Source: RBG-16-57-11 sp964503145
Lineage (GTDB): Bacteria > Chloroflexota > Anaerolineae > Anaerolineales > UBA4823
Direction of reading: 5' to 3'
Length of the DNA: 64,000 nucleotides
Assembly (NCBI GenBank): GCA_964503145.1
Contig: CAZCYV010000015.1
Location: forward strand, 1-64,000
The notes below the pieces were generated by a model. It saw nothing but the letters and a program-made list of their open reading frames with translations. It had not been told where the DNA came from and made no database searches. Shown in pieces: positions 47,967 to 57,155 of the stretch; positions within the stretch are counted from its first letter, which is position 1; every line of letters begins with the position of its first letter. The position numbers were made by a program, and so were the translations under genes.

Positions 47967-49961
47967 TCAGATGTAGCGGCTGGCAATCCGTCTGCCGATC
48001 GTCCAGTCCAACTCTAGAGATTGGTCCTTGAGTTGGACGGAGATCAATTCCGTTGGGAACTCCGCCTGGGCGTAGGGGCTGCCGTAGCGCGGGTAGTCCT
48101 CCAGGGGCACCTGTCGCCCGTCCTGAAGGAGCGGGCCATTCCAACCAAATTTGAGCACCCCTTGCGATGGCGAATGATAGGTAACGCTTAGACCGGAGAA
48201 ACGCACCTGTGCGTGAATGATGCGCTCGATGAACTCGGAGAATTTCCCGTCCGTCCCCCGACGTCCCAGTTCGCAGATATAGATGTTATCCTTGCTGTCC
48301 ACCAGGATCTCCCGTCCCTGATCTTCGCCGGGGAGATCATGCCAGCGATAGGGATTCTCGGAGAGCAAGGCCAGATAACCATCTCCAAGGCGGGCGAAAA
48401 TCCAGCCCTCGCGCTCGACCACTTCCTGAAACTGATCGCGGGGAATCCAGGCATGGGTGACCCACAAATCGTTGGGCGCATAAAAAGTCGGAAATCGGCT
48501 CAGATGATATACCGCGATCAGGACGTTCTTGATCTGCGCCACGCGTGGCAGGCATCCCGACCCCGTCCAGTAGTTGGGAGGCGGCCCGCTCGGGCGCGCC
48601 GGGTGGGTGGTGAAGCACACGGCGTCGGGTCCCAGCGTCGCTTGCCAGATGTGCTGCTGATCTCCGCCATAACCTTTGCGATAGTCTTGCGCCGAGCCAA
48701 GCATGTAATCGGGGGTGCGATAGGTGTACAGGTTGGCCTGTTCGCGGGTAGTGCGGCAGACGTCGTAGCGATAATGGCGCATGACCCAGGGTAAGAGCCG
48801 GGCGGCGCTTAAGAGCTTCAATAGACGTCGTCGCTGCTGGAGGGGCTTGAAAAAGGGATTCTCCCACCAGTGGAACTGGTCGAGCATCTTTAGGAATAGC
48901 CGGGCTGTACGCGGGTGTAGATAGGCCTCCAGCGTCAGGAGCTGCATCCCGTTTTCGAAGTCGTTCGGTTTCAGCCCCCACCATTCGGCCTGGTCGATGC
49001 AAATGCCGACGCGCTGACGCTGGAGCAACTCTGGCCGTTGGGTGTCGTTGGCGATATCGTAGATCACCTGCGGCATGCGGTAGCGCAAGCTCAGGGCAAA
49101 ACTGGCGGCGCTCATGTTATCGCTGCCGGCAAAGATCCCCTTGCCAAACAGGAGCTTCTGCGTATCGGTGGTGCTCTCTTGCGCTGCCCACTTTTGCATC
49201 GGCTCGTAGCTGCGGCCGTGACTGCCGCCGAAGACCCCGGCAAAATTGTTCACCGCCATTTCGTACAGCAACAAGTCGATCAGGATGGCAGAGCGCCGTT
49301 GAATGTCTTCGTCTTTGCAAAAATCGACCAGGTTGAGCAGCGCAGTCAGGTCATCGTCGTAATAGACGTTCGAGAGCCACTCGCTGAAACCGGTGTAAAA
49401 GCGCAAATCCAACCAACGTTTGATGCGAGGGCCAAACCGCGTCATCATCTCTGCGCCGCTATAGCCGGAGTTCTCGAAAATTCGATCTGGGAAGAGCTGG
49501 CCAGCCAGATAACCTGCTGAAGCGAAAAGAACGTAATGGCTTTCGGTCCAGGAGCACATTTCGTCCTGGCCGGGCTCATCTGGCCAGTACCTGAACCCCA
49601 GCAGCGATTTTTCGGCGCGAGAGAGCAAATCGGCGCTCAGGCGCAGGTGATGGCGGTATTGGTAGAACAGGCGCAGGAATGCGTGCAGGGCATAATCGGC
49701 GCAGTCGTAGCGGCCGTCGATGTAATCCAGCGCTGCGAAGAGGAGGCCCTCATGGGGCGTGGCTCCAGCAGCCAAACGGGCTAATTCGATCCAAGGGGCT
49801 TTGGGGTTGGTTGGTGCCGGATTGCTCAGGACGAATTCGAAGAATGCGCGTCGGCGAGTTTCAAAATCGGCGGCGAATGATTCGCTCGAATACGAATCCG
49901 GAGAAGGGCTAAAAGGGTAATCTGCGGGGGCAGGCGTAGCAGGGGCAATAAATGATTGCAT
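47967..49961 (-). CDS. Large conserved-looking protein of unknown function
   Basis: 664 residues, no signal peptide or clear membrane helix. Residues ~40-450 are helix-rich with many aromatic and Asp/His residues (DYIDGRYDCADYALHAFLRL, GYWP-like segments, SHGRSYEP), the look of an alpha/alpha-toroid. Residues ~460-660 are beta-rich with GGDQQHIWQATLGPDAV and PNYWTGSGCLPR. The combination resembles polysaccharide lyases of the heparinase type, but no diagnostic motif is present. It starts at the ATG 49961, 182 nt from the divergent histidine kinase, and precedes the M20 gene by 41 nt. Confidence 0.6.
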   Translation of the reverse strand: MQSFIAPATPAPADYPFSPSPDSYSSESFAADFETRRRAFFEFVLSNPAPTNPKAPWIELARLAAGATPHEGLLFAALDYIDGRYDCADYALHAFLRLFYQYRHHLRLSADLLSRAEKSLLGFRYWPDEPGQDEMCSWTESHYVLFASAGYLAGQLFPDRIFENSGYSGAEMMTRFGPRIKRWLDLRFYTGFSEWLSNVYYDDDLTALLNLVDFCKDEDIQRRSAILIDLLLYEMAVNNFAGVFGGSHGRSYEPMQKWAAQESTTDTQKLLFGKGIFAGSDNMSAASFALSLRYRMPQVIYDIANDTQRPELLQRQRVGICIDQAEWWGLKPNDFENGMQLLTLEAYLHPRTARLFLKMLDQFHWWENPFFKPLQQRRRLLKLLSAARLLPWVMRHYRYDVCRTTREQANLYTYRTPDYMLGSAQDYRKGYGGDQQHIWQATLGPDAVCFTTHPARPSGPPPNYWTGSGCLPRVAQIKNVLIAVYHLSRFPTFYAPNDLWVTHAWIPRDQFQEVVEREGWIFARLGDGYLALLSENPYRWHDLPGEDQGREILVDSKDNIYICELGRRGTDGKFSEFIERIIHAQVRFSGLSVTYHSPSQGVLKFGWNGPLLQDGRQVPLEDYPRYGSPYAQAEFPTELISVQLKDQSLELDWTIGRRIASRYI

Positions 49962-50143
49962 AGGCGGGATTAATTTTACCTAAAATATAGCCTTGTAACA
50001 TCACGAAACCTGCATCCTTGCGTCTTAAGAGTGGACGAAATAACACTGCCGCTTACATCGAAAAACCCGGGTTGTGAGCACCGCTACCATGACCGAAAGG
50101 TGATGGCCGGTGGTTTGTCCTTTTATAGTAGATCGGCAGAATT

Positions 50144-51409
50144 ATGAACAGTATCAACTGGCAATTCATTTTCAATGCACTTATCCTGTCAGTTTTGCCT
50201 GTTGTGGTTGCTGGTGTTTGGATATTTGCTTCTCGCAGAGGCAACTCCAGCGGGCAATCTGCGTTGCTTCCAGCGGCTCATACCACGCTCATAGACCGTT
50301 TGGAGGCGGCAGCTTTCATCCTGGATCTGAATGGCAAAATCGCCGAGATCAATCTGGCGGCGGCAAAGCTTTGCGCCATTGGCAAAGAGCAGGCCAAAGG
50401 TCAGACGCTTTCCTCCCTGCTTCCCTGGTGGGAGGAGGTCGAGCGAGGCTGTAATGGCTGCATCGAGCTGCAGAAAGATGTCCAGGTGATGGTCTCGGGG
50501 CTGAAGCGGCAGTACAACGTACAAATCACCCCGATTTGGGATCAGCAGCAAAACCTGACCGGCAGGCTGGTCTTGATCCGCTACCTCATGGCGGAAAAGA
50601 TCACCGAGGGAGTGCTGTCTCTCACTTCTGTTCGGGCTGAATTCCTGGCCAAGGTCTCCCATGAGTTGCGCACGCCGCTGACCAGCATTCTAGGGATCAG
50701 CGAGATGCTGGACTATGGGGTCTATGGCCCGCTTTCGCGCGAGCAAAAGGAAGCCTTGCGCTTGATTTCGGATAGCTCACAGCAAATGGTGCGCCTGGTC
50801 AACGACTTGCTCGAGCAAACCCGACTGGAGCAAGGCGCGCTGCAACTGGACATCGCCGATTTCGTGATGGACGATCTGATCGACCGCCTGCGGGTGAACA
50901 CGATTTATGCGGCGCGCGCCAAGGGCCTGAGCCTGGAATTCGAGATCGAGCCAGATGTGCCATCCATTGTGCGCGGCGATGCGTTGCGCTTGTACCAGAT
51001 CTTGAGGAACCTGGTCGATAATGCGATCAAGTACACCAACCAGGGTCAGGTCAAGGTGCGGGTTTACTCCTGTGGGCGCAATCGCTGCGCATTCGAGGTC
51101 TCGGACACCGGGATTGGCATCCCCAAAGAACAACAGTCCCTGATTTACCAGCCTTTCCTTCGCATCTATCCGCAGCATGGACAAAATGGAAATGGCAAAG
51201 GCAACGGGAATGGAAATGGCAACGGCCACAGCAACGGCAACGGATATCGACAGACAGATGGCTTTGGTTTAGGCCTGTCAATTGTCAAGCAATTGGTCAC
51301 CTTGATGGGTGGGGAGATCGAACTGGATAGCGAAGTAAATCGGGGGAGCATATTCACGGTGAAGCTGCCGCTCGAAGCAGTCAGCGAAACTGTGCGCTCA
51401 CTAAAATAA
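50144..51409 (+). CDS. Membrane histidine kinase (TM-PAS-HisKA-HATPase) with Asn-Gly tract
   Basis: 421 residues. One N-terminal helix (~8-28), a PAS-like domain (~45-150), the HisKA dimer with His173 in KVSHELRTPLTS, N-box (NLVDNAIKYTN), G1 (DTGIGIP), F-like YQPFLR and G2 (GFGLGLSIVK). Between F-box and G2, in the ATP-lid, sits a 20-residue tract of Asn-Gly pairs (348-367). No response regulator is adjacent; its partner is unknown. A transcription hairpin closes the gene. Confidence 0.92.
   Translation: MNSINWQFIFNALILSVLPVVVAGVWIFASRRGNSSGQSALLPAAHTTLIDRLEAAAFILDLNGKIAEINLAAAKLCAIGKEQAKGQTLSSLLPWWEEVERGCNGCIELQKDVQVMVSGLKRQYNVQITPIWDQQQNLTGRLVLIRYLMAEKITEGVLSLTSVRAEFLAKVSHELRTPLTSILGISEMLDYGVYGPLSREQKEALRLISDSSQQMVRLVNDLLEQTRLEQGALQLDIADFVMDDLIDRLRVNTIYAARAKGLSLEFEIEPDVPSIVRGDALRLYQILRNLVDNAIKYTNQGQVKVRVYSCGRNRCAFEVSDTGIGIPKEQQSLIYQPFLRIYPQHGQNGNGKGNGNGNGNGHSNGNGYRQTDGFGLGLSIVKQLVTLMGGEIELDSEVNRGSIFTVKLPLEAVSETVRSLK
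51185..51244. repeat. Hexanucleotide-like AAY-GGN repeat encoding an Asn-Gly tract
   Basis: 60 nt of ten two-codon units, mostly AAY GGN (Asn-Gly), with a Lys-Gly and a His-Ser unit. Units are imperfect, so the tract looks old. It sits in the ATP-lid of the histidine kinase gene and keeps the frame. Confidence 0.9.
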
Positions 51410-51429
51410 CCTTTACTTGATCGGCAGCG

Positions 51430-51464
51430 CACTCCCCTGCTTGAATTATCCAAGCAGGGGAGTG
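51430..51464. terminator. 14-bp hairpin between convergent genes
   Basis: Perfect 14-bp inverted repeat (51430-51443 with 51451-51464) with a 7-nt loop, followed on the plus strand by an AT-rich stretch but only short T-runs. Lies between the histidine kinase (+) and the TPR protein (-). Likely a bidirectional terminator; no strong U-tract. Confidence 0.65.
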
Positions 51465-51469
51465 ATGAT

Positions 51470-53227
51470 TTAAGGGGTGGGTGTGACCGTAGAGCTATCT
51501 ACGTCCATGATGAGCACCCAGCCAATGACCGACTTGTCCGGTCCTTGATATTCCACCAGGACGCACTCTCGATTGAACTGATCGAATCGGCGCTCGGAGG
51601 GCAAGAAGCGCAGCAGGCCGCCTTGCGGGATGCGACTGATGGCGTTGAAGCCTTCGTAGCAGCCGCTGCGCGCCCAAACCTCCCGCAGAGTAACGCCTGC
51701 AATCGGGGTGGGTGTTGGCAGAGGCGTGTGGGTGGCGGTTGGGGTCAGCGTAGCAGTTGGGGTAGGGGTCAATGATGGTGTGACCGTGGGGGTGGGGGTG
51801 AAAGTCGCCGTGGCTGTCGGCGTGAGCGAAAGCAAGTAGCTTTGGAAACGACCGTAGGCGAAATAGCCTGCGCCCAGGAGCGCCAGAAGCAGCAGGACGG
51901 CCCCTCCAACCTTGATCGCGCCGCGCAGAAAATGGTATCTGGCCAGCGAGCGATTGAGGCGAACTACTCCGGGATCGTTGGGGTAATGCTGGCGCACCTC
52001 GAGGCTGATCCGATCTGCCTGGGCCGGCCAACTGCGGTTGTTCTCGTAGGAGGCGGTCGCCTGGGCAAGTTCATCCTGATAGCGGGCAACGTTGCGCATC
52101 AATCGATCCACTTCGTTTTGCAAGTGATCCAGATCCTCGTCCAGGCCGGCCAGGTTGCGGATCTGGTCGAGTTGGGCGCGCGCCTGACGGGCCAGATACA
52201 TGGCTTCGTCAAGGGTCGTGGCACGCTCCACCTGGGCCTTCAGTGCCCGCGCCTGTTCCTGAAGCGGGGCGACGGCGCGCGGCATGACCGACTCCAGGCG
52301 CGCCCGCAAGCGCACGATGGCTGGGTTTTCTCCATATTCCGCAGTGAGCAAGTCCAGGTCAGCCTTAGCTTGGGTCACCACTTTTGGTTCGATGTTGGGT
52401 GAACTGAGCGCCTCGTTGATGCTACGGGTGATCTCTTTGACCCGGCGCAGCGCCTGGGCGCGGTCGGTGTACTTGGGCAAACCGGTGGCGCGGGCGGCGG
52501 TCTCAACGCGCTCGATGGCCTCGTCGATCTTACCTTGCTCGAAAAACTGCATCCCCTCGTTGTAAGTGTTTTCGGCGTCGATGTTTTCCTGGAGTTTCTG
52601 TTCGAATTCCAGGCCCTCCTGCCAGCGCTGGATTCCCAGCTCGCGCATCACACTCTGCGCCCGAGAGAGCAGGGCCAAAGCGTCTGCATAGCGCCCAACC
52701 CGTGCGGCGGACTGCGCTTTACCAAACGCAGAGGCTGCCTCTGCGGGCAGCGCCACCGGCGGAATATAGCCGGTGCGCAAATAGTTCTCCGATTCGGCGC
52801 GGTGCTGTCGCGCCCGCTCCCAGCCAGGCTCGAGCTGGAGGACGCGATCGAACAGCTTGATGGCTTCGGCATACCGTCCGCTATAAAAGAGCTTCTCTGC
52901 GTCTTCCATCTGCTGGTCGGCCAGCGGATCGCGTGGGCGGGCGGCCGCGCGCATCGCTTCTGCAGCCGACCCTTCGATTCCGGCGGCGGGCGGTTGACCG
53001 CTGGCTGCTTCTGCCTGGGAGGCGTCGCTTTCTTCGATCTGGCGCAGGCGATTCTTCAGATCACGGCGCAGGTCTTGCGCCTGGTTACGTTGCTCGGCGC
53101 TCAGATCCTGAAATTCGGCGGAAGCGATGAATTCTTCCACCTCCAGCAAGGCCTTGCGCAATTCGACCACAGGGGGATTTTCCTGGTCGAGCAAGGCAGC
53201 AATTTCACTTTGAAGGTTTTCGATCAT
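51470..53227 (-). CDS. TPR protein with one transmembrane helix and C-terminal SH3-like domain
   Basis: 585 residues. Cytoplasmic N-terminal ~430 residues: tetratricopeptide-like helices (QMEDAEKLFYSGRYAEAIKLFDRVLQLEP at ~105-133) and coiled-coil. Then a membrane helix (~445-465), a TPT-rich linker (~475-510) and an extracytoplasmic ~70-residue domain with GCYEGFNAISRIPQGG and VIGWVLI, resembling SH3-type cell-wall domains. It is the last gene of the ABC/kinase-like operon, 49 nt after the dual kinase gene. Probably an adaptor linking envelope and signalling. Confidence 0.8.
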   Translation of the reverse strand: MIENLQSEIAALLDQENPPVVELRKALLEVEEFIASAEFQDLSAEQRNQAQDLRRDLKNRLRQIEESDASQAEAASGQPPAAGIEGSAAEAMRAAARPRDPLADQQMEDAEKLFYSGRYAEAIKLFDRVLQLEPGWERARQHRAESENYLRTGYIPPVALPAEAASAFGKAQSAARVGRYADALALLSRAQSVMRELGIQRWQEGLEFEQKLQENIDAENTYNEGMQFFEQGKIDEAIERVETAARATGLPKYTDRAQALRRVKEITRSINEALSSPNIEPKVVTQAKADLDLLTAEYGENPAIVRLRARLESVMPRAVAPLQEQARALKAQVERATTLDEAMYLARQARAQLDQIRNLAGLDEDLDHLQNEVDRLMRNVARYQDELAQATASYENNRSWPAQADRISLEVRQHYPNDPGVVRLNRSLARYHFLRGAIKVGGAVLLLLALLGAGYFAYGRFQSYLLSLTPTATATFTPTPTVTPSLTPTPTATLTPTATHTPLPTPTPIAGVTLREVWARSGCYEGFNAISRIPQGGLLRFLPSERRFDQFNRECVLVEYQGPDKSVIGWVLIMDVDSSTVTPTP

Positions 53228-53276
53228 GTAAAAAGCCGATCCCTTTCGAAAGCTGTATTTCGGATTGAGCGCTACA

Positions 53277-56261
53277 TCAACTCACCAATTCCAGCAGCTT
53301 CAGGTAAATCGTGTGAAGATCTTCGCGCAATTGCCTGGCGCTGGAATAACTGCCAGCCAGCACGGTCTCCAGCATATCCTTTACATCCTTGGGCAAGCGG
53401 CGGTCGTCATAGGTCCAGTTGACCGCATAGCTACGGGCAGCGGCTTCGATTTCGTCCGGGCGATTTGGGCCAAGCGGCAGCGCGCCAGGAGCCGGGCGAC
53501 CGGTGAGGATGTAATGCAGGGCGCGTGCCCCGAATTGCACCAAGTCGAATTGAATCTCATTCGGCGAAAGTCCTTCCGGGTAGCGCCTGGCGACATTCCA
53601 ATCCAGCATGAATATCCCATTATATTCATTTTGCCAGTAGTAATGCAGGATTTTGTGGTCACGATAGACGATGTTCCTACCGTGGGCTACTTCCAGGATG
53701 TCGCAAATCTGGATCGCCATGATCAGTCCGTCCAGGATGGGCAGAAAGCGCCCACGGGTGTGGCCGGTGTCGCATAGCAGCAGCAAGTTATCGCTTTGCT
53801 TTTGCGGCTCGATTGCCAGGTAGGGGATCCATCCTTGCGAAGCCTTTTTTTCGATATCGGCCAGGAAGTTGTGGACGGAATCCAGGCCGTAGCGGATGAC
53901 CTTGCCGGTTAGCGCTTCAGCAGAGGCGGTGCGATCTTCTGAAGGTAGAGAAGGCTGATCCAACTGGATGAATCCGCATTCTAACAAGGGCACCACGCCG
54001 GTCACATCGCGCAGCAGGCTGAGGATGCGCGTTTCCTCTACGAACAGCGGTAAGGCATATTCGAGGCGATCGGGGCGCATCAGCTTCATAGCGGCATGGC
54101 GCGGCGGTCCAGAGATGGCAGCCAGTTGACCCAGGAAAACCCGCGCTGAAGAGCCACGCGCCTCGTGGACCCAGGCGTCGAGCGCCGCTCCTAGTTTCAC
54201 GCCAGCATCGCTACCAAGCGCTGCTTCCTTGACCCCAAACAGGAGTGGGCGCGACTCTGTTGGTAAGGCGATGCGCTCGATGGAGATGGTTTTGTTTGGA
54301 GAAACGAGCACCGGATGGCGTGGCTCCAGTTCGATCAACCAACCCAGCGCGTCGCGAACTTCGGGATGCGCTACCAGCACATCTGTTGGATCAGCGCCGC
54401 GGCGGAGTTGTCTGAATGCTTCCAGCAAGGAGTCCAGCCATTCTGCCGGCGCCACCTGGTTGCGCAAGTCGCGCCCAATCAACTCGTGGTGGGTAATCCA
54501 GTCCTGCAGTGGTTCATCACCGGTGTGTCCTTGTCGGACTTGCGCCAGCCATGAAGGAGTGTTCGCGATCGCCTGGTCGGCTTTCAGCAGGCGGCTGCGA
54601 TCGGGATCCCAGAGCAGGATCCGCCGCAAGGCTCGGCGAGCGGTGTCGAAGTCTTTTTGCTCCCAGGCATCCAGCGCAATTCGAACCTGGGCGCGCGGCT
54701 GGTCGAGCGCCTGGATCAAAGACTGCGCCACATCTGGCAAGAGTTGCTGGATCCGCTCCATGTAGTGCTGAATGTCTTGATAGTCTATTCCAGAAGCCGG
54801 TGGATCAGGCTCGAGTTGTGTCCAGCGGGGCAAGGCTTCTTGTTTGAGTTCTCCCGCCAGGCTCTGGTAGGGCTCGGGATCAGTGGATTGCAAGGCCTGC
54901 GCCTGCAGGGCGTGGATCAGCCGGTTGAGCGCTACCAGCGGACGCAGGGAGTCGCTCCCTGTCTCTTGCTGGCGAATCTTGCTGCTCAGTTCGTCCCACC
55001 AGGGGGGTTCGGGCTGATTCAGGGCGGTCGAACGCAACTCCCAAAGCGCCGAGGCCCAATCTCCCATCAAGCCGTAAAGCAATGCATTGCGCGAGACATT
55101 GCCATCTTGGGCTCCCTTTGTCATCAGGTACACCAGGCGACAATGGTCGGCGTTCAGGAACGGCGTTTGTTTAGCCAAATCGCACAAGCGAATTACACCA
55201 GAAAGATCGTCTTGCTGGATCAGATTCTGCCCAAAACGCTGAAAGAAGCGCTCCGCGCTCTGATAATCGGGAACTTCACCCAGGTCGAAAATCTGGTGAT
55301 GCAACTGCGTCAACCGTTCCATCTGCTCGAAGTCTGGAGCAATGCTTTCCAGAATATCTGCTTCCTCGCGCTTTGCTCGGGAGAGCGCCTGGATTTCCAA
55401 TTCCAGGGCCGCCTCCAGCCGTTCTTTCAAGGGCAAGATATTCGAGGCGTACACGCTGGCTGGGGAAGTCTCCTGGGACCATTCCAGGCGTCGATAAAGC
55501 GCGGGGGCGTAATCCTGCAGGAAGCGCCCCATTTCTTGCAGAAACTGCTGATAGTCGCCAGTGCGAGAATACAGACGGTCTTTGGTGATCCCATCTGCTG
55601 CGACGAATTGGGCGTTTCCCCAGTCGATGATCGTGAAGCTGGACTCGCCGGGATTCCAGAAGATATGCTCCGGTTTGACATCGTTCCAGAGAATGCCGTA
55701 GGCTTTTTCAGTGAAAGTCTCTATTTCGAGTGTGTGAATGGCCTCCAAGAATTCCAGCAGACCCTTCATGGCGCGCAATAAGACCAGTTCGGGCAATTTG
55801 CCAGACGCAGCCAGATGCTCCAGGAAGGAGCGTTCCATCAGCGAATGATGGAGCGAAGCGGCTGGGCCGAAAGTCGGTCTGATGTCGCTTTTGCCAAAAC
55901 GGGCGACCTGAGCCAGAGTAGTCAGGCTCAGGCCTGGGGCGGGCGTGATGACGATGAAGAAACGCTCCGAAAACTCTGTGCCGCTTTCACTGCGGTCGAG
56001 CAAAATAGGGGCGTGCAACCCCAGCCTGGTTGTGTCCAGACGTTCCAGCAGGCGCAAAACGCGCCCTTCTTGTTCGATTTGAGTGGCCTGGCGGATGATG
56101 TCGCTTGGGAATGCGTTGCGCCGCGGCCGCTTCAAGATCGCAATGCGGTGCTCTATCAGGGATTCGACGCGGTAAACTTCACCAGCATCTCCTTCGCCCA
56201 GTTTTTCCAGTAAATTCCAGGCGCGTTGCTGCCCGGCTGCGGTTTCCAGTGGGAGATTCAC
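53277..56261 (-). CDS. Dual divergent protein-kinase-like protein
   Basis: 994 residues with two Hanks-like domains around a ~400-residue helical middle. Domain 1 (~12-270): Gly loop GEGDAGEVY, Lys44 in AILKRPRR, catalytic loop LWNDVKPEH (Asp194, Lys196, but His199 replaces the Asn) and DWG in place of DFG (Asp213). Domain 2 (~690-990): AAMKLMRP Lys, catalytic loop YRDHKILH (Asp868, Lys870, His873) and DWN (Asp887). Both lack a classic HRD and have His where the metal-binding Asn should be. Catalytic Lys and Asp remain, so activity is possible. It is co-directional with an ABC exporter, 15 nt after a permease gene. Confidence 0.8.
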   Translation of the reverse strand: MNLPLETAAGQQRAWNLLEKLGEGDAGEVYRVESLIEHRIAILKRPRRNAFPSDIIRQATQIEQEGRVLRLLERLDTTRLGLHAPILLDRSESGTEFSERFFIVITPAPGLSLTTLAQVARFGKSDIRPTFGPAASLHHSLMERSFLEHLAASGKLPELVLLRAMKGLLEFLEAIHTLEIETFTEKAYGILWNDVKPEHIFWNPGESSFTIIDWGNAQFVAADGITKDRLYSRTGDYQQFLQEMGRFLQDYAPALYRRLEWSQETSPASVYASNILPLKERLEAALELEIQALSRAKREEADILESIAPDFEQMERLTQLHHQIFDLGEVPDYQSAERFFQRFGQNLIQQDDLSGVIRLCDLAKQTPFLNADHCRLVYLMTKGAQDGNVSRNALLYGLMGDWASALWELRSTALNQPEPPWWDELSSKIRQQETGSDSLRPLVALNRLIHALQAQALQSTDPEPYQSLAGELKQEALPRWTQLEPDPPASGIDYQDIQHYMERIQQLLPDVAQSLIQALDQPRAQVRIALDAWEQKDFDTARRALRRILLWDPDRSRLLKADQAIANTPSWLAQVRQGHTGDEPLQDWITHHELIGRDLRNQVAPAEWLDSLLEAFRQLRRGADPTDVLVAHPEVRDALGWLIELEPRHPVLVSPNKTISIERIALPTESRPLLFGVKEAALGSDAGVKLGAALDAWVHEARGSSARVFLGQLAAISGPPRHAAMKLMRPDRLEYALPLFVEETRILSLLRDVTGVVPLLECGFIQLDQPSLPSEDRTASAEALTGKVIRYGLDSVHNFLADIEKKASQGWIPYLAIEPQKQSDNLLLLCDTGHTRGRFLPILDGLIMAIQICDILEVAHGRNIVYRDHKILHYYWQNEYNGIFMLDWNVARRYPEGLSPNEIQFDLVQFGARALHYILTGRPAPGALPLGPNRPDEIEAAARSYAVNWTYDDRRLPKDVKDMLETVLAGSYSSARQLREDLHTIYLKLLELVS

Positions 56262-56276
56262 GAGGGCTATTTTATC

Positions 56277-57149
56277 TTAATAGTTGGTGATCACATCGAT
56301 CAAGCCACGCTCGCGTGCTTTTTCCTCGCACCAGCGGAAGGTGAAGCGCGCCAGCAGGGCGAAGACGGCGCTCAAACCAAGCAAGATGCCCAGAAGCTCC
56401 GGATTCGAAAGGCGACTCAAGGTGGGAAAAGCCTGGGCGACCTGCCCTACCAGGGCGCGCCGCATCAGCTCCAGCCAATAGGTGATTGGCATTAAGAAGC
56501 CGATCCAGCGCAGCCAGGCCGGCAGAACTTCGAGCGGGAAAATGGCGCCGCTGAAAAGGTAGAGCGCGCCGGCGACTGCTTCGCCAATCCCCCACATGTG
56601 ATGAACCAGTAACAGCATCGTCCCCGCCAGGATCAGGCCGATCAAGGCCATCATGTTTACCCCCAACGCCAGGCTGACCAGCAACAGGGGCCAGTCGATG
56701 GCCTGGAATTGCAGTTGAACGTCGAGGAAAGCCACGCCGAAGAAGAGGGTGATGGCGACCGCGATAGCGCCGATCAGGAAATTGGCAACGCCGCGACCTA
56801 GCAGATAGGTCGGATAGTGGATCGGTGAGGCATAGATGTACTTTAAGGTCTTGTAATGCTCCCGGTCATCAATGACCGACCAGGCCAGCCCGTTCAAGAT
56901 GCGCCCAACGATGATGTAGCAGGCATTCCCAACGTAAATGTAGGTAAAGAGGGCGCTCGTAAAGTCGCCTTGGGTGATGACGCCGTACATCACTACCAGG
57001 ATCAGCGCGCTGGCAAGAGGTTTGACCAGCGAATAGATCGCGAACAGGAAGGGGTCGGTCCAGTTCGATTCGATTTGCCAGCCCAGCCAGGTGGAAATGG
57101 CAAATGAGCGCCAGAAGATGCGGTAACGTTGCCTCAGCTTCTCCAACAT
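56277..57149 (-). CDS. ABC-2 type exporter permease (second)
   Basis: 290 residues with about six membrane helices (PLASALILVVMYGVI, YIVGRILNGLAW, LLLVSLALGVNMMALIGLILAGTMLLLVHHMW) and a cytoplasmic N-terminus typical of ABC-2 exporters. The C-terminal segment has WLRWIGFLMPITYWLELMRRA. Six nt after the first permease and 15 nt before the kinase-like gene. Substrate unknown; drug, lipid or polysaccharide exporters share the fold. Confidence 0.9.
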   Translation of the reverse strand: MLEKLRQRYRIFWRSFAISTWLGWQIESNWTDPFLFAIYSLVKPLASALILVVMYGVITQGDFTSALFTYIYVGNACYIIVGRILNGLAWSVIDDREHYKTLKYIYASPIHYPTYLLGRGVANFLIGAIAVAITLFFGVAFLDVQLQFQAIDWPLLLVSLALGVNMMALIGLILAGTMLLLVHHMWGIGEAVAGALYLFSGAIFPLEVLPAWLRWIGFLMPITYWLELMRRALVGQVAQAFPTLSRLSNPELLGILLGLSAVFALLARFTFRWCEEKARERGLIDVITNY

Positions 57150-57155
57150 ACAGCA

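Noticed and set aside
52535..53422. 295-codon plus-strand frame opposite the TPR protein and kinase end
   Set aside because: Spans the junction of two well-supported minus-strand genes; no recognisable domain.
54657..55781. 374-codon plus-strand frame inside the dual kinase gene
   Set aside because: Lies antisense within a frame with clear kinase motifs; no ribosome site and composition typical of a shadow.
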